Shown one piece after another: positions 25,101 to 36,337 of a stretch of 64,000 nucleotides of DNA (position 1 is its first letter; the number at the start of each line of letters is the position of its first letter). Location: contig KV748178.1 in the NCBI GenBank assembly GCA_001692895.1, positions 3,644,536-3,708,535 of the forward strand, written 5' to 3'. The translations under genes were made by a program, and so were the position numbers. The DNA comes from Cenococcum geophilum 1.58. Taxonomy: Eukaryota; Ascomycota; Dothideomycetes; Gloniales; Gloniaceae. The notes beneath the pieces were generated by a model that did not search any database, was not told the DNA's origin, and saw only the letters and a program-made list of their open reading frames with translations.

Positions 25101-27159
25101 TAAAATAGTCAAGCTACGGGCCAAGCAAGCTATTAATAACGCCCTACACCACCACAACGGACCTAACACAACCCCAGTACACGACCTCCCGCTTAACTCT
25201 AAAGTCCTTATATAGCGTAAAAGCGGCAGTTAAAATGGACCTTATCATCTACTAGCCGTAGAAAACGAGATATACTGCGTATAGCTTCCTAGTAGGCCAA
25301 CCAGCTTCAGAAGCACGTCCATAAAACCCTACTTTTGGCCCGAAAACACTTATGACGTCAAACCAGACAAACTGGAAGCACCCGTCAAACTAGACAAACC
25401 GGAAGCACCCGCCAAATCAAACAAACTAGAAGCACCCTTGCCTACCCCAAAAGTCCCCTAGAAACCCACTGAACCTACTAAACCTACCATAAAGCGTGGT
25501 TAAGGACGCCCCTAAAAGCACCCTATAACCAAGAACACCGTAATAGAAAATCACCTAATCTCTACAGGAATATCTATAAGGCAATCTCCGCCTATAGATA
25601 TATTAGTTCTAGTACAGGAAACCCTATTTATAGACTTATAACATAAAGAGATTAACGGACTACTTAAAAAGGGTGTCTTTGCGGTTATAATAGAGAAAGA
25701 CGTCCCGTAAGGCGTCCGTATATTTAACTTACGCTTTATTAATAAGATTAAGCACCCTAGTACTAATAAAGCCTTTAAGAAATTAAGGCTTATTATATAA
25801 GCTTATAACAATAAGGGAAAGGACTTAGTCCTTACGTAATCGCCTATAATTTAACAAGTCAGCTAATAAATTATACTTACACTTGCGCCGGGACTACAGC
25901 AAACTAAACCTATAGCCCTATACTTACAGGACATCTTATAAGCCTATATATAGTCCAACACCTACCTAAGTAGGGATATCTTTATACGACTACCCTATAA
26001 GCTTAACCTATAACTAGAAACAATTTTATAGATTATAAAACCTCTTTATAGAGTACTAGAAGCTAGGAACCACTAGTTTAAGACATACTACCAGCATTAC
26101 GTTAGTAAGCTTAAAATAAAACAGTTAACCTATAACCCCTACCTTCTATACAGCCCATTAAACGGCCTTAGTATTATTAGACTTTAAATAGATAATACCC
26201 TATTCCTAGCAGACCAGACCTTTATAAATGCTAAAAAAACTAAACTATAAAAGGCTAAGTTCTTAATAAAGCCGTAAGAGCAGTTAACTAAGCAGAATCT
26301 AATTAAGTTTAATAGAGGCCTAATTATATAAAAGGGTAACCTAATTAAGCTAACTTAGGAACGCTAAGCTTAAAACCTAAAGCTTATTATAGCAAAGCCT
26401 ATAGACCTTACTAGTTCCCACGGAGAGACCTATAAGACCATAAATATAAAGGACTAATACGCTGCACAGCGTATAAGAGACGCCTATATTACTACAGTCT
26501 ACTAACCTAAATCTGCCTATAACTTGTCCTTTACGGCCCAGGCAGTAGATCTATAAGAAGAAAATGTTAAGTAGCTTAATAAGCGCATTTAGTGGCAAAT
26601 TAATAATACAGTAAGGGGACTTACTTTTATACCACTAGACCTAAATTCCCTTAGCCTACTAGCATTTATAGACGCCTCCTTTACTAATAATAAAGACCTA
26701 TTATTACAAATTAGCTTTATAATTGTACTTATAGACCGTAATTAGGACATAAATATACTATACTAGTCTTTAATTAAGTGCAAACGAGTAACCTATAGTA
26801 TACTAGCTTTTAAACTATATATACTAGCTTATGGATTTAATATAGCAGCTGTAATTAAATTAATAGTTTAGAAGATTCTATAACTAGAGCAGTTACCCCT
26901 AGTTTTATATACCAATTTAAAGTCCCTTTACGACTGCCTAGTTAAACTAGGTACAATATAAAAGAAGAGGCTCATGGTCGACCTAATATGCTTACATTAG
27001 GCCTATAAACAACGTAAGATTACAAAGGTCAAATGGATTAGTAGCAAAGACAACTTAGCGGACGCCATAACTAAGGCAAAGCCATATTAAGCCCTTAAAA
27101 CCCTAATTAACATAAATAAGCTCAACCTAAAAGTTATAAAATGGGTAGAACGGGACTAA
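22147..27159 (+). pseudogene. Copia gag-pol polyprotein, RIP-degraded
   Basis: ATG at 22147 (MADISKQVSKG) to TAA at 27157-27159, 1,670 codons in one frame with no net frameshift. The zinc knuckle at 23548-23590 reads CFVYSKEGY-SIRH, two Cys lost to Tyr. Protease DIGAS is at 23962. The integrase zinc domain is at about 24,416-24,519 (H-LLAEKLYRVLKR...YCSFC) and the core is VYVDIIYINGS from about 24,585. The segment around the expected catalytic Glu reads RLIKQ near 24,870, suggesting Glu to Lys. RT is about 25,650-26,300 with IDNTLFLAD near 26,195. RNase H has LAFIDASFTNNKDLL near 26,660 and SSKDNLADAIT near 27,050. Stops replace Gln/Trp/Arg. Several ambiguous bases lie at 23728-23771. Confidence 0.9.
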
Positions 27160-27221
27160 CGAAGCACCTACGGTATGTCTACGGCCCGTTGGAAGGCCGT
27201 ACAACTCATTATACGGTATAG

Positions 27222-27392
27222 GTGGAAAACGGTAGAAAGCTACGGTGGAACTTAGTGGACTTACGTGACCTGCCGAATTTTGCAGGGTAGTTAAATTAAC
27301 CAATCACAATTTTCCATCCCCGGGATGGAAAATCGCCATTAGCTCGCTTAGCACTAGCGCCTTAGCAGCCCTTAAAATCTGACTTACTGCCC
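27222..27392 (+). other. Extra block of about 170 bp in the 3' untranslated region of Copia copy 1
   Basis: Absent from the other copy, where the flanking motifs ACGGCCCG...GGCCGTAC and CCCGTTAAAAG lie close together. It is richer in CA, TG and CG than its surroundings, so it looks much less RIP-affected. It contains the perfect palindrome described next. It could be an insertion in this copy or a deletion in the other; no clear duplication marks the edges. Confidence 0.55.
27309..27333. repeat. Perfect 12 bp inverted repeat with a 1 bp centre
   Basis: Arms ATTTTCCATCCC (27309-27320) and GGGATGGAAAAT (27322-27333) around a single C. It lies in the non-RIPed block between the polyprotein stop and the 3' LTR. 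It could fold as a hairpin in RNA only with a few central bases unpaired. Function unknown. Confidence 0.8.
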
Positions 27393-27583
27393 GTTAAAAG
27401 GCCGTACGGTTTATTTTACGGACCGTAAGCAGGACTTACGGCCAGCTTAAGGTACCGTTTAGAAGGCAGCCTAGACGGCACCTTAGGGGAGATTTCCTAT
27501 ATATTTTCCTTTATGTTTTATAGTTTTATTAAAGCAATTACGGAAGCTATACACAGGTGGTTTTATTTTTTAAGTACTACTAG

Positions 27584-27851
27584 TATATAATTATAGCACC
27601 TATTGTACTAAACGCGTGCTTACGCATTCGGTACACCAGGTACGCGTTTACGCGTTCAGTACACCAACCACTCGCTTACGCGTCTAGTGCACTTATAAAG
27701 CACTAACTAATTAGGGGGGAGGTGCATCAGTATATAGACCACGTAGTCTGCTTCATATAATTGACAGTCACCATCCAAACAAGTATATAATACTACATGT
27801 ATTTCGTACCCGTGGATACAACTCACTCGTGCTATTAAGTTAGTACGAACA
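27584..27851 (+). repeat. 3' LTR of Copia copy 1
   Basis: 268 bp, from TATATAATTATAG (RIP-altered TG start) to TAGTACGAACA. Carries the ACGCGT array at 27612-27683. Followed by TSD TATAG and the rest of Gypsy W. Confidence 0.93.
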
Positions 27852-28046
27852 TATAGGAATACTACCCGTTTATTATATATGGGGATTATAGTAGTGCACT
27901 ACCTTTATAAGAATTGTTACTAAAGCTTAAAATAAAGGTATTTCTAAAGTATAAAGTTAATTTCTAATAATAGGGCATTCTAGAGGTACCCGAAAAGCAC
28001 TATATAAAGCTATTCTATAATAAAAAGGAAAGAGCTAGGTAATAAC

Positions 28047-29170
28047 TTAAATACTAGTAGTAGTAATAGGAGCCTCCTCTTCCATCTTAACGTTATTATT
28101 AATGGTATTATTAGCTCCTTTATCCCTAGAATTATTAGCACTTCTACTAATATTTTTCTTAGAACGACGGGTATTAGAAGGACTAGTATAGGTAAAAGAC
28201 TAGTAAGGAGAACGTTTATCTTAACGTTTATTGCTATTCTTAGTATCCCTAGGTTCTAAATTAGCGTCTAAGTAGGGATCAGAGAGACGTTAGCTAAAGA
28301 AGTTAGTATAATTCCTAAGTAAGTTATTAGAGAAACTTACCTAGCTAGAGTAGCCTACGTAAGAGTATAAATGTTATTATTAATAAGGGTAAGCTGTTCG
28401 TATATATGCTCCTAAATACTATATATCTAAGATTATTACGTCTCTATAGCAGTAGAAACCCTTATTAAATTAAAGAGTTTATAAGTAAAGGAAGATACCT
28501 TCTATCCCCACCTATTACTATTAGGATATTAGCGGAAATCTTAAATAGCGCGTTAGAGCCTGCGAGTCTTATGCGTATAGATAGTAGGGATTTAGTATAA
28601 TTAGCGAAATCTAAAATAAGATAGAATAAGAAATACTAGGATATAGGTCTTTCTTCTACTGCAGTAATAGGAGTACTTAGATTTATTTTTGCTAGAGTAA
28701 GGCATCTTATAAACATAGGAAGGGTCCTACGTAAGAGTATAAATGTAGTAATAATAGCATTTTAGGAAAACTGTTATAGGAGTAATAAACGCTATCTAGG
28801 GCGTTACTGGGAGAGGAACGATACTGCTGCCGGTCTGGGGACGCGTAGAAGGACTATAAGCTATTATAAGAGAATACTCTAAGAAGTTAGCATTATTATA
28901 AGAGATAAGGTAGGGATCCTATTACTTATAAACGCGTTAAGAAAAAACAATAAGGTAGTAATGGAAGTGCGGCTAGAGATATAGAAGCTAAAAGGCGAAA
29001 TATAATAAGAACAGCCTATTTAAGAATAAGATAAATAGTATTATTAATAGAAGGATAAGTAAGAGATAACGACTTATAAATAGAAAGAAATTAAAATAAA
29101 AGACATTATTATTAAAACCCATTTTAGGTAAATAGGGATAGTGGTTAGTTAATATGTCGTACTAAATAAC
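28047..29170 (-). pseudogene. Antisense reading frame between pol and the 3' LTR of Gypsy W
   Basis: On the minus strand a frame of roughly 230 codons ending at TAA 28047-28049 stays open except for RIP-type stops. It includes stretches such as PMFIRCLTLAKINLSTPITA and RLAGSNALFKISANILIVIG, then a hydrophilic C-terminus rich in Ser, Asn, Lys, Arg and Asp (RRSKKNISRSANNSRDKGAN) and an acidic MEEEAP end. A related minus-strand frame continues upstream towards about 29,170 after a frame change near 28,800. I recognise no family. Gypsy elements do not normally need a gene here, and the plus strand gives no coherent frame. It could be an accessory protein, a captured gene or chance; the biased composition of the tail makes chance less likely. 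Confidence 0.45.
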
Positions 29171-29443
29171 CTCTAGATCCATTTATAATAAATTCCCAAA
29201 ATTAGAGAGGTAAATCCTACTAAATTTTTATTACTATTATCAAAATCCTATTATAAAAGCACTATAAGGAGCTAGGGTAGGAGAAAAGTAGAAAAATAAA
29301 AGATAAAGTAAAGTTCCGCGCTAGTGAGGAGCTAGCAATAAGCCGTATTATAAAGTACCTTTCCACTAAGGGTTTCCCTAGTAGTTTTAGCTAGAACTCT
29401 ATAAAAGCTTAATAGAGGTAAGGTCTTAAAGGACTAAAACTTT

Positions 29444-29454
29444 AAAAGGGGAGG
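29444..29454 (+). promoter_or_regulatory. Polypurine tract of Gypsy W
   Basis: AAAAGGGGAGG four bases before the 3' LTR start, the expected plus-strand primer site. Confidence 0.7.
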
Positions 29455-29458
29455 CAAT

Positions 29459-29789
29459 TATAACGGAACCCCCTAGGAGGTATATATCCGATAAGACGGT
29501 AAAAGGTTTTATCTATATCCTATCTATATTCTAGAAGACATAGTTAGATAGGTTAGGGGTAAAAGGTTTTACTAGCGTCTTAAAAGGAATATATAGGAAG
29601 CTAGTTCCCCTCTAAAGAAGAACTAGTAATTAGTCTCTAAATAAAAGTAGTTAAAAGCATTTGTCCTTTAATACGTAAAAACTTATTCTACCTTCTACTT
29701 ATCTTTAATATACCTTTAACTTACCTTCTACTTACTGGTAATACTATTAATTAGATAATTATACGTTCCGGTTAGGCTAGCCTCTTATA
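29459..29789 (+). repeat. 3' LTR of Gypsy W
   Basis: 331 bp, from TATAACGGAACCCCC (RIP-altered TG) to CCTCTTATA, followed by TSD GTAAG at 29790-29794. Confidence 0.92.
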
Positions 29790-29809
29790 GTAAGTGACTT
29801 AAATAGTAA

Positions 29810-29916
29810 GGGCAAACTAAAGGCGCACTTACTAATACTAAAGTATTACTAGTCTCTATCCTAAAAAACGCCACTTTTTTTAACTAATTAGCTATCTACT
29901 AACCTTAAGTTTGCCC
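29810..29916. repeat. Small inverted-repeat unit (MITE-like)
   Basis: GGGCAAACTAAAGG (29810-29823) and CCTTAAGTTTGCCC (29903-29916) are inverted copies with one mismatch, enclosing 79 bp without coding capacity. The size fits a miniature inverted-repeat element, but no clear target-site duplication is seen. It could instead be one terminus of a larger DNA element containing the neighbouring gene. Confidence 0.35.
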
Positions 29917-29949
29917 TGTTGTCTAAGGGCCTATAGTGCGGAACTCTAT

Positions 29950-32750
29950 AGCGCTTAACTTTAATCTAAGTAATTTTATATAAGAGACACTTCCTTCTAT
30001 ATATTTAACTCCTTAATAATATCTTTTTAACCTAATAAGCTAATAAGTTAAATTAGACCAGTCTCCTCTACAATTAATTACTTTTTTATAATAGGAATAT
30101 TACTTCCTTACGAGTTACGCGCTTCTAGTATTTTAATAAATACTAACGCATCCTTATCTCTACTCTCTAATATTAACTTTATTTCCCCCTCAACACCATC
30201 CTTTATATCTCCGTCGCCTTAAAGGCAAGTAACTATATCCCTTACTAGTTACTAAAGGCAAATTAAAAAACGGCGGAGCCCTCTTTTCTAGCGCTAAAAG
30301 CTATAGGTAATACAAATATTAGTAGTAGAATAACTTTACTATTAAGTAATTCCTTAAGGCATAGGTTATAGAGGGCGTTAATAATAGATTGGATGGCCTC
30401 TATATTAGTTAGCAGATCTTATTATTATATTCTGCTTTAAAATAGGCAAAGGTTTATACAGCCCTTTAATTAACTAGTTACGTATTAGTAGGGGATATTT
30501 CCTTAATAGAACTTATCCAAGAACTTAATACACTGCTTAGGCAGCTATATTTTAACAAGTTTAATAGCTCTACCTCTATAGAAAAGGTTAACTTCTCTTA
30601 AGTATTAGAAAAAATTTAATTAACTACTTCTAAATAGACTGCTCTGCTTAGAAAGCTTATAAGCAATTAACGCTAGGGCTAGAGCAGTTATAAAGGGTTA
30701 GGCAATTCTAAGATAGTCTAGTAGTAGTTATATTTAATTACTTCTATTATCTATAGGAGTCGCACACAGTCCACTGCTAATTTCTTTATAAAAATATTAG
30801 AAATCTACCTACTTAGGAGTGGTATTAAGCATTAAGTTATTAAGGTATTAGCTAGGCTAGGTCTCTATAATAGTTATAAATATATTAATTAGCACCTTAT
30901 AGATATTGCTAATAATATAAAGGGAGGTTTAACCCCCTAGCTTATATTTTATATAGCTAACTAATAAAAAGAATAAGCTACTAAGTCTTACAGTTAATCC
31001 TTAAGCGCTACTAGTCTATAATAACTTTAATTTTAAGGATAATATTAGAGATTAAGTGCTTAGGTCTGCTGGAATAAGAATACATAATATAACCACTGCG
31101 CTTCTTATCCTTTATTCTAAGATTCTAACTACTAGCCTTAAGCAGTTAATATTTAACCCATTATAACCGCTTCTCTTTAATAATAATATTTTATCTCTAG
31201 GTCTTTAACGGGACTATATCTCACAGTAGTTATTAATATACTTTATTACTACTGCTATTTATAAGCTTTATTTATAAGCAGTTAAATATATTTTTAGCAG
31301 TAAGCTAGGTCTTTTTCCTATAGTACTAAAGCTTAACCTACTATCTCCTTAAAAGACTGCTCTATAATAGCTAGGTGCGATCTTTTATAATAAAGGTATA
31401 ATTAAAGGTATATATAGTGTCTATTAGGATATTTAGATCTATAAACTTAGCCTTAAAGAGGATAATAAGTTAGGCCATTTTACCTAGCGCCTTTAGCTCG
31501 CCTAGGGCGACTAGAAGACCGTTTAATACATTAAAAGTATAAAAACTAAGCAATCTCTTACCGGTTAAGCTTTTAACTATTAGGACTAGTTACTTAGGCT
31601 ACCCGCGTTCTTTTATATCCTTTAAAGTTTCCTCTACCTTATAGTTTGTACTTATTAAAAGAGTCCTTCTAGTACTTACTTAAAGGCCACACTCCTTTAT
31701 AATATTGGCTATTAGGACTAATATGGAATCTTATAAGAGAATACTAAATTCTATTTTATTAAGCCATTGGTTACACAAGGCTAAACGGCTTAAGTAGTCG
31801 CACTTTAGTATAATGTACTTAGTACTAAGGGGTGGTTCTAAGGGGTTAATAGTAAGAAAAATAATAGGAAAGAGTTCTATAATAATGCTATTATATATCT
31901 AACTCTATCTTAATTTCTTAAGTTAATTAAGCGTATATAATAATAAGTATTTACCTACTCCGCTTAGACTGGTTAAGGGTATAATAATAAGAAGTTTATT
32001 AGTATATATTAGTATCTCTAACAGGTTAAAGCTTTTATAGTCCTACGGCATACTATCTATTATAGCGATATTAGTTTAATCTGCTAACTTATTAATCTAC
32101 TCTCTATCTAGTTTTATAGGGCTAAGTAGTTGCAGTACAGGTATAAGATGCTTTATCTTTAATAGCTTCTTATAGATTAGATCGCGACTACTAAGCTTTA
32201 ATAATTAATTCTTATATTAAGTTTAGTAAATCTAGCAGGTTAACCAAATACCTTTAAAGTAATTAATCTTGCCCTAGAGTATATTAACTACTACTATACT
32301 ATTAATATAAAACTATATAAGAACTCTACTTATAATATTAAAAAGATATTTAAATGGGTTACGCTTTTTAGTTTATATATTTCTTAACTATATACTATAC
32401 TAGAGACTTTATTTAGTTAAAGAGCCTATTTTAAACACAGTAAAAAGTTAGTACTCGCTAATATATTTAGTTTTATATACTATCTTTAGGCTAAGAGTTA
32501 TATATATATATATCTAAGTAGTTAATAGTAATTATAATAGTTAATTTAAGTTTATTAATATTCTTACTAATAATATAGAGCTTCTTAAAGAAAAGATTCA
32601 CTTATTTAATCTTTAAAATATTACTATACCTAATAAGATTATTTCTATTTCGTCTAAAGATAAGGAGTAATCTACTACTACTATTAAGCTATTAGCGCTT
32701 AGAGATTATATAGAGGCAATTAATAATATATTCTATGCTAAGGATAAAGG
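29950..32750 (+). pseudogene. DUF6589-like protein gene, RIP-degraded
   Basis: A plus-strand frame with RIP-type stops runs through this stretch. At about 31,017 it reads YNNFNFKDNIRD, then an HNITTALLIL-like stretch, resembling the segment ahead of DUF6589 in fungal proteins. At about 31,440-31,560 it reads DNKLGHFT and then GD-KTV-YI, matching the GDQ-T motif. Later, LPAFFYIL, ENTKFYFIKPLV (about 31,750), SDISLI-QLIN and GQPNTFK-INLALEY-like residues (about 32,230-32,290) follow the order of the family core. Function is not established: the family is found in fungal proteins of unknown role, often in transposon-rich regions. N-terminal limits are vague. This identification is from memory of family motifs. 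Confidence 0.5.
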
Positions 32751-33899
32751 TTATTAACTACTTCACTTTAACTTTACTTAACTTAACTGCTACACTTTAC
32801 CCCCTTAACCCCTTAACTACCTATTTAGCTTATTGCTTACCACCCCCCTAACTACTTATTTAGCTTATTATTAACTACTTCTTCTATAACTACTAGTTAA
32901 AGACTGCCCTTATTTCTACTCTCTTTATCTTATTTATTATAGTTAATAACTACTTACTAACTCCTTACTCCTCACAGTCCACTCCTTTAAGTTACTGCAC
33001 GGTTTGTACCTAATATCTCTTATATTATTATTTTAAGAAAACCGTCTTACTAACTGCTTATAGTAGATTACTTATTATAATTAGCATTTATAATCCTAAT
33101 AGCTTCGCTAGCCGTCCTAACTCCTCTCTCCTTAACGTTAACTTTTTTAATATCCTCTATCTTAACCCGTTTAAGATATACACTACTAGGTTCCTAAAGT
33201 TACAGCTTTAACAGCTATCGCTTTACCTCTACCCTAATAGGCTCCGTAACTAGACTTTACCTAAGGGCATAAATATAGTAACTCTAAATAATATTAAGGA
33301 CTAGTTAATAGGTACCTCTAATACTATCGCCATAAATAGGTAGGCAGTAGTCGCTTATAGGGGTTAAGTAGGCTAGTAGTTAACCTAGGATATAAACTAT
33401 AACCCAGTTAACCGCTATTAGCCTCTTTAGTTATATACTATTTACTTTAGCCTCTTAAGTAAGCTAACTTAAATTAGCAGTAATAAGAGTGGTAAGGATG
33501 CCAATAAATTAATTATAATTAGCAGTAATAAGGATAAGGGTAATACCGGCTAGAAGCAGTCTTAGTAATCTTAGCAGTTGCGGTAGTTATAGCAGTTAGA
33601 TAATAAGCAGTCCCCGCTTTTTAGGGAGAGATAATAACGTCTATATATCTTATAGGAGTCGCAGCAGTCTAACCCTATTAAGCTATTAGATAATAAGGAG
33701 CCCACGCCTCTTAGAGAGAGGTAATAATAGCTATATACCTTCTCCGTAGGTCGAATATTAACTAGTAAAAGTACTTTAATATTAACTAGTTATAGTTATA
33801 GTGCTCCAGCATTTTATAGTATAGCCTTAAGTATATTTACCTAACTACTACTAGTCTATTTAATAGAGGAATATTAGACTAATCTTTTTAATATAGCAA
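32750..33899 (+). pseudogene. Gln/Ser-rich decayed frame, left part, cut by Crypton A
   Basis: Plus-strand frame with TAA/TAG in place of Gln. Readable stretches include FLKLQL near 33,190, LPKGINIVTLNNIKD near 33,260, and a Ser/Gln/Asn-rich low-complexity part (about 33,480-33,740). It runs into the Crypton at 33,900 and resumes in a compatible reading at 42,829 (IKVLL-LVLYVG). It may be a second gene after the DUF6589-like one or the C-terminal part of the same protein. No domain recognised. Confidence 0.4.
33590..33740 (+). repeat. Imperfect tandem duplication of about 80-90 bp
   Basis: TTAGATAATAAGCAGTCCCC...TTAGGGAGAGATAATAAC...TATAT is followed by TTAGATAATAAGGAGCCCAC...TTAGAGAGAGGTAATAAT...TATAT. 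It sits in the Ser/Gln-rich coding stretch, so it was probably an in-protein repeat. Confidence 0.6.
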
Positions 33900-35202
33900 G
33901 GTATTGGAGGTCTAGGTTAGGCTTGGCATAACCTCAGGTTACGCACGACCCCCTAAGGTCCGCGACATATCGTCCAAATATCACCCCCCCCTTTTGGTGG
34001 TAGCCCCTACTTTTTAGACGCGTTTTTGAGGCCTAGGTTAGTACTGGGTTAGTATAGAGGTCCTCGTCGCGCGCCTTTAACCTCATCGTCGCCTTAATAA
34101 TCTATTTTTTAACCCTCTTCTTGTTCTCGTGCCCGCGCTAGCTCCTGGCTTACGTAGGGCTTCTAGTTTTATATAGAACGGCCTGCTATAATTCTAATTC
34201 TATAATATAGAGCTCTCTTCTTCTCCTCCTCTATTAATATTTACGCGTTTAGTGGCTTTATTTACCTATACCCACGCCGCGCTCACGCGTCTTCCCCCTA
34301 ACCTTTTATAGAGATGGAGTCTTTTAAGAATCTTCTTACCTTACGGTCTACTTTGCAGTTAAAGAAAGCCCCCCTAGCCTCCTCCTCCCCCTCCTCCTAT
34401 AGCCTCTAGAATAAATTTAAGGCCTAGATGTTACGGCTATATAATATTTATAAGGCCTAGCACTTAAAGAATACTATAAGGGCGTACGAGCCAAAGTAGA
34501 AAGAGTGGGAAGACTAGTGCATAAGACTAGAAGGCAATACGGACAGCGCCTGGGTAACAGAAGATAAGCTTTGCCTATTTTTAGAGCAGTAAGTTATTAA
34601 CTAAGAATTACGGGCTGCTAGCTATTAAAAACGGAAGTTAAAACAGAAAGAGATATAGAAAGATAGCAAGCGGGCGAAGAAGAGGCAGAAGATAGTTGAG
34701 CGGGTAGGGCAGCTAGGGGGGAAGGCAGCTGTAGGGGCAGCTGTAGGGGCAGTTATAGGTATAGGGGAGGAAGCTATAAAGGAGGAAGGGGAGATATAGG
34801 ACGAGGAGGCCCTAAACGCCCTATTTAACGAGATAGTCCGATACTTAGTTATAAATAGCTACGTCTCCGCTATTACTAAGCTTTACGCGTAATAGTTAAA
34901 AGGTAAAACTACGTAGCCGCTATAGGGGGCGAAGCTCTTAGTAGTACTAGACAGCGTCTACCGTGATAAGGACCGGATTTAACGCGTTAACTTTATTAAT
35001 TAAGGCCTATTTATAATTACTAGCGGCTATAACGTTAAAGGGCTTAAAAAAGTAATTACTTAGTGCTAGGAGACGGGCTCTAAGATACTAGGTTTAGTTA
35101 AGTCTTACCTTTAAACTATAGCTAAGTATTTATTAGGTTTATACATACCCTACCTAATCTATACGGCTGCTGTTTTCTGACCCGTTCCTTAGGCTATACT
35201 AC

Positions 35203-35376
35203 TATCGGTATCACCCAAGTGCACTTGTATGGCCTATTAACTGTTGAATTGATTCTTGTCTAATAGGTCTCGAAAGCAGAGGATTGTAAGGATCGCAGTG
35301 CCTAAGTAGGGGGCTGATAAGTCACCGTAAGGGTGACTAATCAGAGACACGCGACTACGTAATATACATTCCAACA
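35203..35376 (-). repeat. 3' LTR of the small LTR element
   Basis: 174 bp, direct copy of 37057-37230 with three transition differences. Contains a short hairpin: AGTCACC (35320-35326) and GGTGACT (35332-35338) around GTAAG. Confidence 0.92.
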
Positions 35377-35475
35377 CTGGCAGTTCTTTCTTTGTGCGTA
35401 GAATAGCTATCCTAAGACACTAATCCAACCGAAATAGACCCTCTATCCTTACCGTACGCCATTACACACATAGGC

Positions 35476-36027
35476 TTAACGACGACATCCCCGAACGTGC
35501 TTATGGAGGGTAGTATTTGAGGGGAATGTAGACCCGCACTTGGTACACTTAAAGGGTTGACAATCTGGCAAATGTCTAAAGAGCGCTTGACCTGAAGGGA
35601 ATGTAGTAGAGCACTTTTCACAGGTTCGAGATTGCGGAGGTTTGTACGAGCTTGGCTGCCGTGGCTCCTTGGCTTTAGTTAACGAAGAGGGTGAAGCTAG
35701 CGGAGCTTGCGCGGAGGGAGCTTGCGCTAACGGAGCTTGCTTAGTTTGTAGCTCTTAGATCTCTTTTTACTGCTTTTTAAGAAGAGCTCATAGCTTATGG
35801 ATCTCTTTTTGTTGCCTAGTTCGCATCTCTAAGTCTCTACTCCGTACTTGACGAATCTCATCTTGTTGTCGCTCAATCGTGTTTTATATATCCTAAATTT
35901 GTGTCTGATAAGCGGTTGTAGTTAGAAACTCCCATTGGGCTTTGTTGTTATAGATGTTGATATAGTAAGGCCGTCCAGTAGTCGTACAGTTTCCGCTTTT
36001 CCATCCTTTAGGGGGCTGTTGTGCCAT
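35476..36027 (-). pseudogene. WW domain + coiled coil + two C2HC zinc fingers protein gene
   Basis: Minus-strand frame from ATG 36027 (MAQQPPKGW) to TAA 35476-35478, 183 codons, interrupted by five stops (codons 45, 48, 80, 87, 91), all explicable as single C-to-T changes in CAG, CAA or CGA. Residues 5-36 form a WW domain: P5-P6-K-G-W9, G18-R-P-Y-Y-I-N24 and W32-E. Residues 49-95 are a charged, Gln-rich coiled coil with Ile/Leu at regular spacing. Residues 97-113 hold AQAP repeats from a 15 bp repeat. Residues 136-156 and 161-181 are two fingers, each C-x2-C-x12-H-x3-C. The upstream in-frame ATG at 36135 is possible, but the WW domain begins just after the internal Met. Role unknown: likely a protein- and nucleic-acid-binding factor. 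It is the only gene of its element. Confidence 0.8.
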
Positions 36028-36118
36028 ATTAAGGGTTCGTAGCTGTCGTAGATGGTGGCAGAGGGCAGAGGGTAGAGGAGGGGGGGGGGCGCGCTGGCGT
36101 TCGGGGCGCGCTAGTATT

Positions 36119-36337
36119 CGACGTGGCAGAGCCACTAGGGTCGTGGCAGAGTGTTGAGAATATAGGAATAGCGTGCTGGCAGAACCTTAAGAGTCTGGCA
36201 GAGCTAAAATTGTTATGAGATAAGGGCGCGCTGGCAACTGCTGTGGATGCTGACAGAGGAGCAGGGGGGCTGGAGAGCGCGTTATTAACGTGATTTTCGA
36301 TGTGGCAGAGCCGCTGGGGTCGTGGCAGGGTGTCGAG
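36119..36337. repeat. 40 bp direct repeats in the small LTR element
   Basis: CGACGTGGCAGAGCCACTAG...GTGTTGAG at 36119-36158 recurs as CGATGTGGCAGAGCCGCTGG...GTGTCGAG at 36298-36337, 179 bp apart, differing by a few transitions. GTGGCAGAG-like words are frequent between them. Confidence 0.75.

Larger units (their letters stand above)
21499..27851 (+). mobile_element. Complete Ty1/Copia retrotransposon nested in Gypsy W (copy 1)
   Basis: 6,353 bp with 268 bp LTRs and a perfect TSD, TATAG (21494-21498 and 27852-27856). The flanking Gypsy sequence joins across it. Same family as the minus-strand copy at 7373-13576. It is about 150 bp longer, chiefly because of an extra block of about 170 bp in the 3' untranslated region (27222-27392). 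It has one gag-pol frame with RIP stops. Because it sits inside Gypsy W, its insertion is younger than that of W. Confidence 0.94.
15734..29789 (+). mobile_element. Complete Ty3/Gypsy chromovirus (W), interrupted by a Copia element
   Basis: Bounded by two 331 bp LTRs and a perfect 5 bp TSD, GTAAG (15729-15733 and 29790-29794). Removing the nested Copia copy and one TATAG duplication leaves 7,698 bp. Order on the plus strand: 5' LTR, gag with zinc knuckle, protease, RT, RNase H, integrase, chromodomain, then a long 3' region of nearly 2 kb with an antisense frame, polypurine tract and 3' LTR. The Copia insertion at 21499 lies after the chromodomain. RIP has destroyed the coding frames. The element in turn separates the short-repeat block (left) from a small inverted repeat and the DUF6589-like gene (right). 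Confidence 0.92.
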
